A stretch of 56,125 nt of DNA from Omnitrophica WOR_2 bacterium RIFCSPHIGHO2_02_FULL_50_17 (GCA_001805645.1 MHGQ01000014.1:49325-105449), one strand, 5' to 3'; counted from the first letter of the stretch, positions 16,873-26,299 are shown. Made by a program: numbers and translations. Notes: generated by a model from the sequence alone, not told the origin.

Positions 16873-17811
16873 ATGAGAAAAATTAAGGTTGCCATTGTCG
16901 GAATCGGCCATCTGGGTTCCAAACACCTTAAAGTCTATCACGAACTGAGAGATCGGGCGGAAATCATCGGCATCTGCGATATCAAGCGGGAACGCACCTT
17001 GAAGCTGGCCGATCACTACAAAGTCCCTTTCTGCGAAGATTACCGTAAACTGGCAGGGAAAATCGAGGCGGTCAATATCTGCGTCCCGACCGAGTCCCAT
17101 CACCCTATCGCCAAGTTTTTCCTGAACGCCCATATCCACACCTTTATCGAGAAGCCCATCACAACAACTGTTGAGCAGGCCGAGGAGCTCGACCAGCTTG
17201 CCCGAGAAAATCGATTGAAATTGCAGGTCGGCCATGTGGAACGTTTTAACGCCGGCTTTCAATCGATCAAACATTTTGCGTGCAATCCCCTTTTTATTGA
17301 GTGCCACCGTCTCAACCAGTTCCCTAACCGCTCCCTCGATATCGGCGTTGTCATGGACTTAATGATCCACGACATTGATATCGTCCTGGGGCTTGTCCAG
17401 TCCCCCCTTAAAGATATCCAGGCGACCGGCATCCCTGTCCTCACTCCCTTGGAGGACATTGCCAGCGTGCGCCTCACTTTTGAAAACGGCTGCGTGTGCA
17501 ATTTAACTGCCAGCCGCATCTCGGATGATGTGATGCGTAAAATCCGCCTCTTCCAGAAAGACGCCTACATTTCCCTCGACTACGTCAAACAGGAGGCTTA
17601 TATCTACAAAAAACATGAACAGCAGATCCTCAAACACAGCCTTCCTATCGAAAAAGAAGAACCTCTCAAAAAAGAGATCGAACACTTCCTCGAATGTATT
17701 CAGGAGGATAAGACCCCTCTCATCTCCGGGCACGAGGCCAAAGAGGCCCTGAGGGTGGCTTTGCAAATCACAGAAAAAATATGGGAGAGTCCAAGAAACA
17801 TCTTATTCTAG
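16873..17811 (+). CDS. Gfo/Idh/MocA-family oxidoreductase linked to lpxB
   Basis: 312-residue NAD(P)-dependent dehydrogenase of sugars. The Rossmann start is KVAIVGIGHLGSKHL, the family EKP motif occurs in HTFIEKPITTT, and GHVERFNAGF and VMDLMIHDIDIVLGL follow, the latter with the conserved catalytic-histidine region. I start it at the ATG at 16873; the track adds 20 residues upstream that overlap the promoter. A paralogue of this family, GnnA, oxidises UDP-GlcNAc at C3 so that lipid A can carry amide-linked acyl chains. Direct coupling to lpxB makes that a reasonable guess, but no GnnB aminotransferase is visible here. Confidence 0.88.
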   Translation: MRKIKVAIVGIGHLGSKHLKVYHELRDRAEIIGICDIKRERTLKLADHYKVPFCEDYRKLAGKIEAVNICVPTESHHPIAKFFLNAHIHTFIEKPITTTVEQAEELDQLARENRLKLQVGHVERFNAGFQSIKHFACNPLFIECHRLNQFPNRSLDIGVVMDLMIHDIDIVLGLVQSPLKDIQATGIPVLTPLEDIASVRLTFENGCVCNLTASRISDDVMRKIRLFQKDAYISLDYVKQEAYIYKKHEQQILKHSLPIEKEEPLKKEIEHFLECIQEDKTPLISGHEAKEALRVALQITEKIWESPRNILF

Positions 17812-18926
17812 TTGCCGGCGAGGCCTCCGGCGACATGCATGCGGCCCATCTGGTAAAGGAGCTGAAACACCTGGACCCCTCTCTTGCCTTTTCCGGACTT
17901 GGCGGCCCCCAAATGCAGGAAAACGGCGTTGAGATCTATAAAGATTTAACCCGTATGGCGGTCGTGGGATTTATCGAAGTGCTCCAACATTATCGGGAAA
18001 TCCGAGAGGCATTTCATTTGATCCTCACGAAGGCCTGTGAAATCATGCCTGCCGCCGTCATCCTTGTGGATTATCCCGGCTTCAACTTAGCTTTAGCCCG
18101 CGAGTTGAAAAAACGAAATATCAAGGTCATCTACTATATCAGCCCGCAGGTCTGGGCGTGGGGAGAAAAGCGGGTTTATAAAATTCAGCGATACGTCGAC
18201 AGGATGCTCGTCCTTTTTCAATTTGAGAAGGACTTCTATACCCGCTTCGGCATCCATGTCGATTTTGTCGGGCATCCCCTCCTAGATACCGTTCAGGTGA
18301 CCCAGTCTAAAGAGGCCTTCCTCCGAAGCCATGGGTTACAAACAGAGAAGCTGACCGTCGGCCTTCTGCCCGGCTCGCGCGAGAAAGAGGTGGAACACCT
18401 TCTTCCCGTCATGCTGGAGGCGGCCGATATCTTGGCAGGAAAATTCCCTCATATACAATTTCTTATCCTTAATGCCCCCACCATCAAAAAATCATTGATA
18501 GAAAAATTCTGCCGACGGTCTCCCTGCCGGCCCCTCATCATCGGGGGAGAGACGTATGACGGCATCCATGCCTGCGATGTCTGTATCGTGGCCTCAGGGA
18601 CCGCCACCCTCGAGACAGCTATTCTTAAAAAACCGATGGTGGTTGTTTACAAAACCTCTTTTCTGACGTGGCTTCTGGCCAAATGCCTTGTTAAGATCCC
18701 GGATATCGGGCTGGTCAATGTGGTGGCAGGGAAAAGGATTGTCCCGGAATGCGTGCAATTTCAGGCCACCGGCCCTAAAATTGCTGAAGAATTAGAGAAT
18801 ATTTTTACGAATGAGATTAGGATTGCGGAAATGAAAGCGGAATTTGATAAAGTGAAGAGCGTCCTGGGAAGCGGCGGCTCAAGCCGCAGGGCCGCTCACA
18901 AAATCATCGAGAGCGTTAGGACCTAA
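17781..18926 (+). CDS. lpxB: Lipid-A-disaccharide synthase
   Basis: Joins UDP-diacylglucosamine and lipid X into the tetraacyl disaccharide of lipid A at the inner face of the cytoplasmic membrane. The 381-residue protein has the family start LILVAGEASGDMHAAHLV, GLGGPQM, VLVDYPGFNLALA, YYISPQVWAWGEKRV and the nucleotide-binding LLPGSREKEVEHLLPVM. SGTATLETAI and P-MVVVYK complete the C-terminal domain. It overlaps the upstream oxidoreductase by 31 nt, so the two are tightly coupled. Firm evidence of a diderm cell envelope. Confidence 0.97.
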   Translation: MGESKKHLILVAGEASGDMHAAHLVKELKHLDPSLAFSGLGGPQMQENGVEIYKDLTRMAVVGFIEVLQHYREIREAFHLILTKACEIMPAAVILVDYPGFNLALARELKKRNIKVIYYISPQVWAWGEKRVYKIQRYVDRMLVLFQFEKDFYTRFGIHVDFVGHPLLDTVQVTQSKEAFLRSHGLQTEKLTVGLLPGSREKEVEHLLPVMLEAADILAGKFPHIQFLILNAPTIKKSLIEKFCRRSPCRPLIIGGETYDGIHACDVCIVASGTATLETAILKKPMVVVYKTSFLTWLLAKCLVKIPDIGLVNVVAGKRIVPECVQFQATGPKIAEELENIFTNEIRIAEMKAEFDKVKSVLGSGGSSRRAAHKIIESVRT

Positions 18927-19201
18927 GTGTCCAATCCGTCTTCTGGTAGGTATAAAATCGGTTCCGTTATCGCACCCGCCTTCTTTTCCGCCTCTTTGAA
19001 GAGCTTGCTTTGGGAATACTTCATGGCGTTCTGGATGTCATCCCACTCCAACAGAAGCGTTATCTCGTTCGGGTCCTCGGTATTACGGAAAATCTTGCAG
19101 CTCCGTTCCCCGCTGGCCTTCCGGATGGCGTAGGCAGCATTAAAAATCTTCTTCCATGCCCGATAATCCTTGACTTTTTGCTGTACGATCATTAAAGGCA
19201 T
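18923..19201 (-). CDS. Dimeric alpha/beta-barrel protein, ABM/cyclase-like
   Basis: 92-residue protein with the pattern of the antibiotic-biosynthesis-monooxygenase-like ferredoxin fold: an N-terminal strand MPLMIVQQKVKDYRAWKKIF, a middle strand NEITLLLEWDD, and a helix NAMKYSQSKLFKEAEKKAG. No catalytic residues can be assigned; members range from monooxygenases to ligand-binding or structural proteins. AGGAGGAG 4-5 nt before the ATG is the strongest Shine-Dalgarno in the area. It converges on lpxB, the two stops overlapping by 4 nt, and follows batE by 46 nt in which I see nothing. Confidence 0.7.
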   Translation of the reverse strand: MPLMIVQQKVKDYRAWKKIFNAAYAIRKASGERSCKIFRNTEDPNEITLLLEWDDIQNAMKYSQSKLFKEAEKKAGAITEPILYLPEDGLDT

Positions 19202-19247
19202 TTCACTCCTCCTGTATTAAAATTCCCCTGAATACCTTAGCACACAT

Positions 19248-20033
19248 TTAAATATACTCAAAGACTTTTTGCGGCACCCATCCCATCTTGCCGTCTTCCC
19301 GCCTGATTTTCGCCCAAGCCTCTTGCGTTTTGAGAATCTTTATCTTTGTGCCGGCCTTCACAGAAAAGTACGTTGTCGCCTCATCTCTGGGCTCAAACTT
19401 GGCCTCGCTGTTTGCCACAGCAACAGCTGAATTCCGCCGGGATTCCATCTTAACAACAGAACCGAATAGATAGAAAATCAGGAAAACGGATAAAGCGCCT
19501 AGAATACTCCTTCTTATCCTCCGCGATCCCCTCAGGTAAAGAGAGGCCAAATGCACGACGGCGATAAGGAAACTTAACCCGGCGCTGATAAGAATCATCT
19601 CATCCAGAGTGTAAAAGAGAACATGACTCGCCATCATTTTTCGAAAAAAATTGAGTTCGCCTCTCCTCCGGTCGGCACCGGCCTGCGCCAGCGCATAATA
19701 ATAGTTGAAATTCAAGTCGCTGTCTCTGGGGATAAGACGCCGGGCGCGCTCATAATTCAGGATGGCCCGCCCGTAATCTTTCTTCCTGAAATAACTATTT
19801 CCTAAATTATAGTAAAGCGTGCCGCTTTCCCTTCCGCCCTTTAGGATTTCCTCATATTCTTTGATAGCCCGGTCGTAATCCCCCTCCTTGTAAGCCAGCC
19901 CCCCTGAGACAAATTGAGACATGGCCTCCTCAACGGAAATAAGGCTGCTCTCCGCCGCTGATAGAACCCCTCCCCCCGGCCCGAGGGGCACCGCTAGAAT
20001 AAACAGAAACAGCATCATTTTAAGCCATCTCAT
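19248..20033 (-). CDS. BatE-like protein: TPR plus SH3 domain
   Basis: 261 residues: signal peptide (about 1-26), two or three TPR motifs (SGGLAYKEGDYDRAIKEYEE; LYYNLGNSYFRKKDYGRAI), two transmembrane segments (about 140-190), and a C-terminal bacterial SH3 domain ending in GWVPQKVFEYI. This is the usual BatE arrangement at the end of Bat operons. The start codon overlaps the batD stop as ATGA. Bat proteins are linked to oxygen tolerance in Bacteroides and to envelope stress; mechanism unknown. Confidence 0.8.
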   Translation of the reverse strand: MRWLKMMLFLFILAVPLGPGGGVLSAAESSLISVEEAMSQFVSGGLAYKEGDYDRAIKEYEEILKGGRESGTLYYNLGNSYFRKKDYGRAILNYERARRLIPRDSDLNFNYYYALAQAGADRRRGELNFFRKMMASHVLFYTLDEMILISAGLSFLIAVVHLASLYLRGSRRIRRSILGALSVFLIFYLFGSVVKMESRRNSAVAVANSEAKFEPRDEATTYFSVKAGTKIKILKTQEAWAKIRREDGKMGWVPQKVFEYI

Positions 20034-21880
20034 CTTAAATGCCTTTCCAGATAATCGATAATTTTTTGCACGCGTTCGTAGCTCCCGCTCATGGCCGTTT
20101 CATCCAGCGCCGCCGGCGCATAGCGCACGGCATCACATTCTTCGAAGATGTGTTTCAGCTCTTCCAGGACAGCGGGCTCGATACATCCGGATAACCGCGG
20201 CTGCACGGTTGCAAAGGTCACGGCCCCTGAGGAAAGATGCAGTTTATTCCCCAGATACTGCTGCAGCGTCTTGAAAAGGGCGGTATAAAACTCTCCCTTT
20301 TGGTTCAAGGCCTTCAGGCGCGCGGCCTGCCTTAGGCCTTTGCCGGCCTCTTTAGGGGCCAACAGACGTCTGGCATACACGACATCGGTTTCCATCTTGT
20401 GCGTCCTTTGATAAAACGCATAAAGCGCTATCCACACCCCCACGCCGATGACAATCACCGTATAAAACCGGCTGTCATGACAAACATGCCTGCCCATCAG
20501 ATAAAATGTGCCTGGGCTGTCTTTAATGAAAATAATGTCCTGACCCACGACTTCCGGTTCCACAATGTCCAGTTGTTTCTCTCCTCCGACGATCTTTAAT
20601 CCCTCCCTGTCTTCGGCCTTGCGGACACGAATCGGAAAAGGCCCGCGGCTGATCGTCTGATATTTCTTAAGGCCCGGGTCAAAATAGAAAAATTCGATCG
20701 CGGGAATATCCTTGATCTCAGAAGAGTTAGGGATCACAACCTGTTCGAGCGTCTTGGCCTGCTCCTCCTCCTTCACTTGCGGATCGTAAATCTTAAACCC
20801 CTGGAGGCTGCTCAAAGCCGGCAATTGAACCGCCTTTAAATTGCCGTCGCCATGGACGTTCATTCTTAAAGTAATCGGATCGCCGGCATTGACCTCCAGC
20901 GGACTGGCAGAGACATCAAAGTTAAACTGTCCCACAGCCCCTGAAAAATTCTGCGGCTTGCCTTCCTCCGGCAGCGGCAGCACATGCAGGACAGCTTCTT
21001 GCGAGCGCAAAGTAACCGGCCTCTTTTCCTGGCGGTCAAAGAACGCATCGAAAAAGTCATCGTCAAAAATACTGCTTGGTCCCCGTACCCCGGGAGATCC
21101 CCTGGAAGAGGTGCGGACAATAATATTGCATTCTAAGTTTACCGGCCCCAGCGTCAAGTCTCCCGTGCGGGTCGGATAAACGGCCATATTAAATTCAACC
21201 ACCTGATACCGGACGCCCTGCATAATCTGCTGATACTGCTTCGGCCTGTCCAACTTTCCCACGTCAATTCCGATTTGTTTTAATTCGGGGAAATGAATGT
21301 CCGTTACGGTTAAGTCCGTTACATACAGAATAACCCGCACAGGCACTTTTTGATAAAGATAAATTTCCTTTTGTGGAACCTCCAATACTAGAAATATTTT
21401 ATCTTCCAGACGGGATGTCTCTGGCTGGGCCGGCGACGGAGCGGGTGCCGTGCCTGCCGGCAGGCGGGCGGACGTATCCGTGACCTCAATCTCAAGAGGA
21501 TCGGTTGTATAGGTCTTACCGGAGACATGGATGGCAACGGAGGGAATCGTGAGCCTTCCCGTCTTGAGGGGAAATAAGGAATAGACGAACGACTTTGAGC
21601 TCGAATAACGGCCGTTGACGATGGACACCCGCGTTGTCGGCCCGAGATAACGGATATCAAAATTATCGATCTCTGTGAGCGGGAGGGAGACAATTTCCTG
21701 CGTTCCTTCAAGGGTGAAAGTAAGCTGGATTGTCGAGCCGAGACCCACGCTCTTACGGTCAACCTCGGCGTAAAAGCCGATATCCTGAGCTCCCCCCGCC
21801 CTTAAAAGGAGAAACCAAAACCCGAGGCCAATCCAAAATATTTTTCTATATTGCCCAACGAATAATGCCTTTACTCTCAT
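20030..21880 (-). CDS. BatD-like protein, oxygen-tolerance family
   Basis: 616 residues: N-terminal signal or anchor (about 10-30), then repeated beta-sandwich domains typical of BatD (IGFYAEVDRKSVGLGSTIQLTFTLEG; GKLDRPKQYQQIMQGVRYQ; NFDVSASPLEVNAGDPITLRM), a transmembrane helix near residue 480 and a cytoplasmic helical tail. The Pro/Ala-rich linker near residues 137-155 is encoded by a GC-rich palindrome that looks inserted. It sits between batC and batE and should be exposed to the periplasm. Confidence 0.82.
   Translation of the reverse strand: MRVKALFVGQYRKIFWIGLGFWFLLLRAGGAQDIGFYAEVDRKSVGLGSTIQLTFTLEGTQEIVSLPLTEIDNFDIRYLGPTTRVSIVNGRYSSSKSFVYSLFPLKTGRLTIPSVAIHVSGKTYTTDPLEIEVTDTSARLPAGTAPAPSPAQPETSRLEDKIFLVLEVPQKEIYLYQKVPVRVILYVTDLTVTDIHFPELKQIGIDVGKLDRPKQYQQIMQGVRYQVVEFNMAVYPTRTGDLTLGPVNLECNIIVRTSSRGSPGVRGPSSIFDDDFFDAFFDRQEKRPVTLRSQEAVLHVLPLPEEGKPQNFSGAVGQFNFDVSASPLEVNAGDPITLRMNVHGDGNLKAVQLPALSSLQGFKIYDPQVKEEEQAKTLEQVVIPNSSEIKDIPAIEFFYFDPGLKKYQTISRGPFPIRVRKAEDREGLKIVGGEKQLDIVEPEVVGQDIIFIKDSPGTFYLMGRHVCHDSRFYTVIVIGVGVWIALYAFYQRTHKMETDVVYARRLLAPKEAGKGLRQAARLKALNQKGEFYTALFKTLQQYLGNKLHLSSGAVTFATVQPRLSGCIEPAVLEELKHIFEECDAVRYAPAALDETAMSGSYERVQKIIDYLERHLR
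21453..21464. repeat. GC-rich palindrome inside batD
   Basis: CCTGCCGGCAGG is a perfect 12-bp palindrome, followed by CGGGCGG. It shares GGCAGGCGGGC with the rpsB-tsf spacer. It encodes part of a low-complexity Ala/Pro linker, so insertion there would be tolerated. Confidence 0.5.
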
Positions 21881-21886
21881 ATCCGT

Positions 21887-22810
21887 CTACCAGTCTTTAA
21901 GAACAGGCGCTGTGTCTCTTTTTCCCTGAAGAATATTTAAAAGACCTTGAGGTTCTTCCCTCTGCCCATAACCTTCCAGCAGCATCTCGGCCTCCTGTTG
22001 CGTCATCTCCTGCGCATTTCCGGCCCGGGGGGATTGTCCTTCCTGATGTCCACCCTGCGGTTGACTCTGAGGCTGACGCTGTGTCCGCTCATCAGATTCT
22101 GTTGACGGTTGATCCTGCCTGTCTTGTGCAGGCATTCCTTGTTCCGACTCCTGCTGACCTTGCTGCTGTTGGCCTTGGGTTTGTTGCTCCCGTTGGGCTT
22201 CTTGTCCCTCTGGGCCCTGCGACTCGGATTCGGCGGAACGTTCTTGTTTGTTCTCCTCTTTCGGGGGCTCCTGACGCTGCTGATTCTGCCGAGACTGTTT
22301 CTGCTTCTCCAGCAATCGCTCCAGTTCTTTCCCGACGAAATCGTGGTTATACCGCGCATCCTCATCGTTTTTGTTCACGGACAGCGCATTTTCGTACTGC
22401 TTCAATGCCTTTTGAAGCGAGGCAATCGCAAAAAAAATGTCCTTATCCTCTTTAGCTATGCCGGCCATGTAAAAGGCGTTGCCCAGATTATAATGCGCCT
22501 TCTCTTTTAAATCGTCATCCTCGCTTAAAAGGGCCTTCTGCAGATGTTCAATCGCGCGTTCATATTCATCCTGTTTATAAACGGCCGTCCCCATATTAAA
22601 GTGAATAATATCCGACTCAGGATTTTTTTGAAGGGCTTCCTGATACTTTTCGAGGGAATGTTCAAAATCACCTTTCTTATAAAGACGGTTGCCCTCGGCA
22701 ACGGCCATTCTCTGTGAGGCGGCATACGCCTCTGTAGAGAAAAGCGGCGTAAGTAAAAAAACTCCGCCCCCCACAAGGAGCATTATCTTGTTTTTCGGGT
22801 CGTTAACCAT
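21887..22810 (-). CDS. BatC-like TPR protein with Gln-rich tail
   Basis: 307 residues: signal peptide (KNKIMLLVGGGVFLL...AYA), three or four TPRs (about 33-165) with EGNRLYKKGDFEHSLEKYQEAL and KAHYNLGNAFYMAG, then a roughly 100-residue Gln/Glu/Pro-rich low-complexity tract ending in a short conserved LLEGYGQREEPQGLLN motif. That tail and motif are typical of BatC. The ATG at 22810 lies 28 nt inside batB. An alternative ATG at 22783 overlaps the batB stop as TAATG but would shorten the charged start of the signal peptide. Confidence 0.8.
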   Translation of the reverse strand: MVNDPKNKIMLLVGGGVFLLTPLFSTEAYAASQRMAVAEGNRLYKKGDFEHSLEKYQEALQKNPESDIIHFNMGTAVYKQDEYERAIEHLQKALLSEDDDLKEKAHYNLGNAFYMAGIAKEDKDIFFAIASLQKALKQYENALSVNKNDEDARYNHDFVGKELERLLEKQKQSRQNQQRQEPPKEENKQERSAESESQGPEGQEAQREQQTQGQQQQGQQESEQGMPAQDRQDQPSTESDERTQRQPQSQPQGGHQEGQSPRAGNAQEMTQQEAEMLLEGYGQREEPQGLLNILQGKRDTAPVLKDW

Positions 22811-23784
22811 GTCTCTGCAAAAAGCAAAAGAAATGCCATCGCCAAAGGAATCTGGAACCGGTCATAATAACGCTTTTCCTTCCGGCCTTCGATCTCCCGG
22901 CGCTCCAGCCTGGCCAATTCCTGCCCATAAATCAAATCCAAACCGAACGCCGCACCGCTGGCGCGGACATAAACCCCTCCCGTCGAAAGCGCAATCTCCT
23001 GAAGGAGTTTCTCATTGAGACGGGATTTGACAAAATTGCCCTCACGGTCTTTCAAAAATTCGGCCTCCCCGCTCTCAGAAGCGAATTGAATCAATTCCCC
23101 GTCTTGAGTGCCGATGCCGATACAATATATTTTGATTCCCATTTCTTTGGCCTTCCGCGCCTGGACCAAGGGATCGCCCTCAAGATTATCGCCGTCGGTG
23201 ATCATCACAATGACCTTATATTTATTAAGCACATGATCGTAGCCCCGCAGGGCCTCGGCAATAGCCCGCGATAAGTTGGTCCCCCCCCGAGGCACCGTCT
23301 CCACATTCAGGTCATTTAAGCTTAACAGAAATCCCCCATAATCCACCGTCAAGGGACAAATCATAAAGGCGTCGCCCGCGAAGGCGATGAGTCCGATGCG
23401 ATCCCCTTTTAATTTTTTAATGAGATCTTGGACAGCCAGTTTGGTGCGTTCCAGACGGTTGGGCTTCACATCCTGGGTCAGCATGCTCTTGGAGGTATCC
23501 ACAGCAACCAGGATATCCAAGCCCTGGCGCTTGATCTCCTCCCACTTGAATCCCCATTGAGGCCGCGCGAGGCCCAGAACAGAAAACGCCAAGACCCCCG
23601 TCAGCATAATATATTTCCCCGCCAGCCGTGCCCGGCGAAAGAACGGGACAATAGCATTCCAAAGGTGTTCCTGGGAAAACCGGTGTAAAATTTTTTTGTG
23701 ATACGCGATCCTCCCGTAAAGGAATACCCCCAGGATCAAGACACCCCACAATAAATGCAGCAGGAAAGGCTGCGCAAAACGCAT
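22783..23784 (-). CDS. BatB-like VWA-domain membrane protein
   Basis: 333 residues: two N-terminal transmembrane segments (about 8-25 and 55-72), a von Willebrand A domain with intact MIDAS (DTSKSM near residue 93, a central threonine in RGGTNLSRA, ITDGDN), and a C-terminal transmembrane helix. Paired with BatA, it forms the VWA pair of Bat operons. It lies 1 nt after the batA stop and overlaps batC. Confidence 0.85.
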   Translation of the reverse strand: MRFAQPFLLHLLWGVLILGVFLYGRIAYHKKILHRFSQEHLWNAIVPFFRRARLAGKYIMLTGVLAFSVLGLARPQWGFKWEEIKRQGLDILVAVDTSKSMLTQDVKPNRLERTKLAVQDLIKKLKGDRIGLIAFAGDAFMICPLTVDYGGFLLSLNDLNVETVPRGGTNLSRAIAEALRGYDHVLNKYKVIVMITDGDNLEGDPLVQARKAKEMGIKIYCIGIGTQDGELIQFASESGEAEFLKDREGNFVKSRLNEKLLQEIALSTGGVYVRASGAAFGLDLIYGQELARLERREIEGRKEKRYYDRFQIPLAMAFLLLFAETWLTTRKTR

Positions 23785-23785
23785 A

Positions 23786-24781
23786 TCATGGCACCTGAAA
23801 GAATAATGTCTGCGACAAAAGGATCTGGGCCAAGAGAATCCCTAAAGCCGCGAGAAGCACCCTGTCGAAGAGCTCCTCATATTCAAAATAACCGTGTTCC
23901 TCAATCTCTGTCTTCTCCAGGGCATCGATCTCCCTGTAAATCTGGCGCAACGACTCTGTATCGGTTGCCCGGAAATATTTCCCCGCCGTCACAGCAGCTA
24001 TTTTTTGCAGCGTCTCTTCATCCAAATCAATCTGGACCCTTTGATAGACTTTCCGTCCGTAGAAGTCCTGGACAGGAAAAGGCACAAGGCCTTTGGTACC
24101 GGCGCCGATGGTATAAATCTTGACCCCTAAAGCCTGGGCGACACGGGCCGCCGCAAGAGGATCGATCTCCCCTGCGTTATTCATCCCGTCCGTCAGGAGA
24201 ATAATAATCTTGCTCTTGGCCTCGCTTTTTTTCAAGCGGGCCAAAGACGAGGCGACGGCCGAACCGACCGCGGTCCCATCTTTGATGATCCCGAGGCTTA
24301 TAGGTCTTAAGTTGGCCGTCAGCCACGCGTAATCGGTGGTCAAGGGGCACACGGTATACGCCAAAGCCGCAAAAGTCACAAGCCCTATCTTATCGTGTTG
24401 GCGCTGTGCGATAAAGTCCTCAACCACATTTTTCACAATCTCCAGGCGGTTGACACGCTTACTGCCGATGGTAAAATCCTCTGCGGCCATACTTCCCGAG
24501 GAATCAATCGCCAGGATAATGTCGATGCCTTCCGTCTTATGAACCGCTTCCTTCAGCACAGAGCGCGGGCCGGCCAAGGCTATCAAAAACAAAACAAGGA
24601 CAATTCCCCGCAGGACATTCGGCACATGGCGAAACTTGACCTTCCATGAGACGGGAAGCGAGTCCACTAAACTCACCGAAGAAAAACGGACAGCGGCTTC
24701 TTTGCGTCTCTTCCTCAAGAAATACAAGATCCCTAAGGTAACAGGAATCAAAAAAAGAACCCCGAAATCCTTAAATACCAT
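23786..24781 (-). CDS. BatA-like VWA-domain membrane protein
   Basis: 331 residues with the same plan as BatB: transmembrane helices near 8-22 and 58-72, a VWA domain with MIDAS DSSGSM, the DGTAVGSAV threonine and LTDGMNN, then a C-terminal helix (RVLLAALGILLAQILLSQTLFF). The MIDAS should bind a divalent metal. It overlaps the preceding DUF4381 gene by 11 nt. Confidence 0.85.
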   Translation of the reverse strand: MVFKDFGVLFLIPVTLGILYFLRKRRKEAAVRFSSVSLVDSLPVSWKVKFRHVPNVLRGIVLVLFLIALAGPRSVLKEAVHKTEGIDIILAIDSSGSMAAEDFTIGSKRVNRLEIVKNVVEDFIAQRQHDKIGLVTFAALAYTVCPLTTDYAWLTANLRPISLGIIKDGTAVGSAVASSLARLKKSEAKSKIIILLTDGMNNAGEIDPLAAARVAQALGVKIYTIGAGTKGLVPFPVQDFYGRKVYQRVQIDLDEETLQKIAAVTAGKYFRATDTESLRQIYREIDALEKTEIEEHGYFEYEELFDRVLLAALGILLAQILLSQTLFFQVP

Positions 24782-25379
24782 GGCCTCTTCCTGTCATGCT
24801 TTCCACTTCCTTCTTCGTCTCATCAATAAGGCGCCTGGCCAATTGGGTATTCTTGTGCGCCTCCTCGATTCCCGGCCGATGGCGGGCGAATTTGACCATA
24901 TCGCAACAGACAAGGAATTCCCGCAGGACACCCCTTTGCATATCCGTCAACACCGGGGAGTCTTGAAGGGACACGAGGAATTCTTCTGTCGTCATCTCGG
25001 GCGCCCTGATGTTAAACTGCGCCTCGAAATAACGGCGCACAATATCCGACAACCGGCGGTAATACTCCTCCATTTTCCCTTGCGCCAGAAGGGGGCTTTT
25101 CGCCAGGGCCTCCAATTGCTCGCATGCCTCTTCCCAGGGAGTCTTCAATACCGTCTTCGGGGGCGGCTCTTTCTTGGTTTTCATCCATTGGCGGTACACA
25201 AAGAATATAAGACAAAAGATAACGCACAGCCCTAAAAAGACCAATAGAGGCGCGGGGTTGGCCGGTAAGGCAACAGGCGGCCTGACATCCCGGATATCCT
25301 CGGATCCTTGCGCCGCCCTCCCAGCCAGAAGGCACCCACTCCCTAAATATATCCCAAGCCCCTTCAGGAAACATCTCAT
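24771..25379 (-). CDS. DUF4381-like membrane protein of the Bat operon
   Basis: 202 residues: a signal or first helix (1-20), a Pro-rich stretch, one transmembrane helix (APLLVFLGLCVIFCLIFFVYRQW, about 43-65) and a cytoplasmic helical domain (EEYYRRLSDIVRRYFEAQFNIRAPEMTTEEFL). Proteins of this sort regularly sit between the DUF58 and BatA genes. Function unknown. Start overlaps the DUF58 stop as ATGA. Confidence 0.75.
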   Translation of the reverse strand: MRCFLKGLGIYLGSGCLLAGRAAQGSEDIRDVRPPVALPANPAPLLVFLGLCVIFCLIFFVYRQWMKTKKEPPPKTVLKTPWEEACEQLEALAKSPLLAQGKMEEYYRRLSDIVRRYFEAQFNIRAPEMTTEEFLVSLQDSPVLTDMQRGVLREFLVCCDMVKFARHRPGIEEAHKNTQLARRLIDETKKEVESMTGRGHGI

Positions 25380-26293
25380 GACCGCGCCCTTCGCCTTCGG
25401 CGTTTGAGAAAAAATTTTACCAAGGCATCGGCATAGGGAAGAGAGGTGTGAATATCGATGTGATCCATGCCGATGGCATTAAAAAGCTGTCCGCGTTTTT
25501 TAAGACGCTCTCTATTAAGCGTTTGATATTGAACCCGCAGCTCTCTGCTGGAGGAATCCACATACACCCGCTCTCCCGTCTCGGCATCTTCCAGAAGAAT
25601 CATCCCGCAATCGGGCATCTCACTCTCCCGGAGATCGTTTAAAGTAACGGCAATCATGTCATGGCGTTTATTCGCGATGGATAAGGCCTTTTTAAGCCGT
25701 TCCCGCGCATGATTCTGCCCTCTTGAATCGGCATGTTCCAGGAAATCCGAGACGAGGAAGGCAATCGTCTTTCGGGTCGTAACCTTGCTGAGGTATCCCA
25801 GGGCGCCCACAATGTCGGTAGTATGCCCCTGCGGCTGATAATAAAGCGCCTCGCGAATGATGCGCAAGACATGCTGTAGGCCTTTGCGCGGGGGGATAAA
25901 CTTTTCTATTCTGTCCGTAAAGACAATCAGCCCAACTCTATCGTTATTGCGGATGGCGGAAAAGGCCAGTGTTGCGGCCACCTCGGTCGCGAGCTGGCTC
26001 TTCAACATATTCACCGAGGCAAAACGGCACGAGGAAGAAAGATCAACTAGAATCATAACGGTGAGCTCCCGTTCCTCGACGTATTTCTTGACGTGCGGCT
26101 TTCCGGTGCGGGCCGTGACATTCCAGTCGATGGTGCGGATATCATCGCCGATCTGGTATTCCCGCACCTCGTCAAACTCAATGCCCCGCCCCTTAAAGAC
26201 GCTGTGATACTGGCCGGCAAAGACATCCGTCACCAAACGGGACGTTGTGATCTCGATGCGCCTGACTTTTTGAAAAAGCTCTTTGGGAATCAT
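25376..26293 (-). CDS. DUF58 family protein
   Basis: 305 residues. The DUF58 signature RGIEFDEVREYQIGDDIRTIDWNVTARTGKPHVKKYVEERE is near the N terminus, followed by a VWA-like core with a degenerate MIDAS (DLSSS) and a basic C terminus (FFLKRRRRRARS). DUF58 proteins are almost always co-encoded with MoxR ATPases and are thought to be their adaptors or substrates. It is 6 nt after moxR. Confidence 0.9.
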   Translation of the reverse strand: MIPKELFQKVRRIEITTSRLVTDVFAGQYHSVFKGRGIEFDEVREYQIGDDIRTIDWNVTARTGKPHVKKYVEERELTVMILVDLSSSCRFASVNMLKSQLATEVAATLAFSAIRNNDRVGLIVFTDRIEKFIPPRKGLQHVLRIIREALYYQPQGHTTDIVGALGYLSKVTTRKTIAFLVSDFLEHADSRGQNHARERLKKALSIANKRHDMIAVTLNDLRESEMPDCGMILLEDAETGERVYVDSSSRELRVQYQTLNRERLKKRGQLFNAIGMDHIDIHTSLPYADALVKFFLKRRRRRARS

Positions 26294-26299
26294 CGCGGG

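Noticed and set aside
22000-22330. Low-complexity CTG/TTG-rich tract as a microsatellite
   Set aside because: It encodes the Gln-rich tail usual in BatC and stays in frame with mixed codons.
24636-25235. 199-aa plus-strand ORF opposite batA/DUF4381
   Set aside because: Antisense shadow of membrane-protein genes that fit the Bat operon order.
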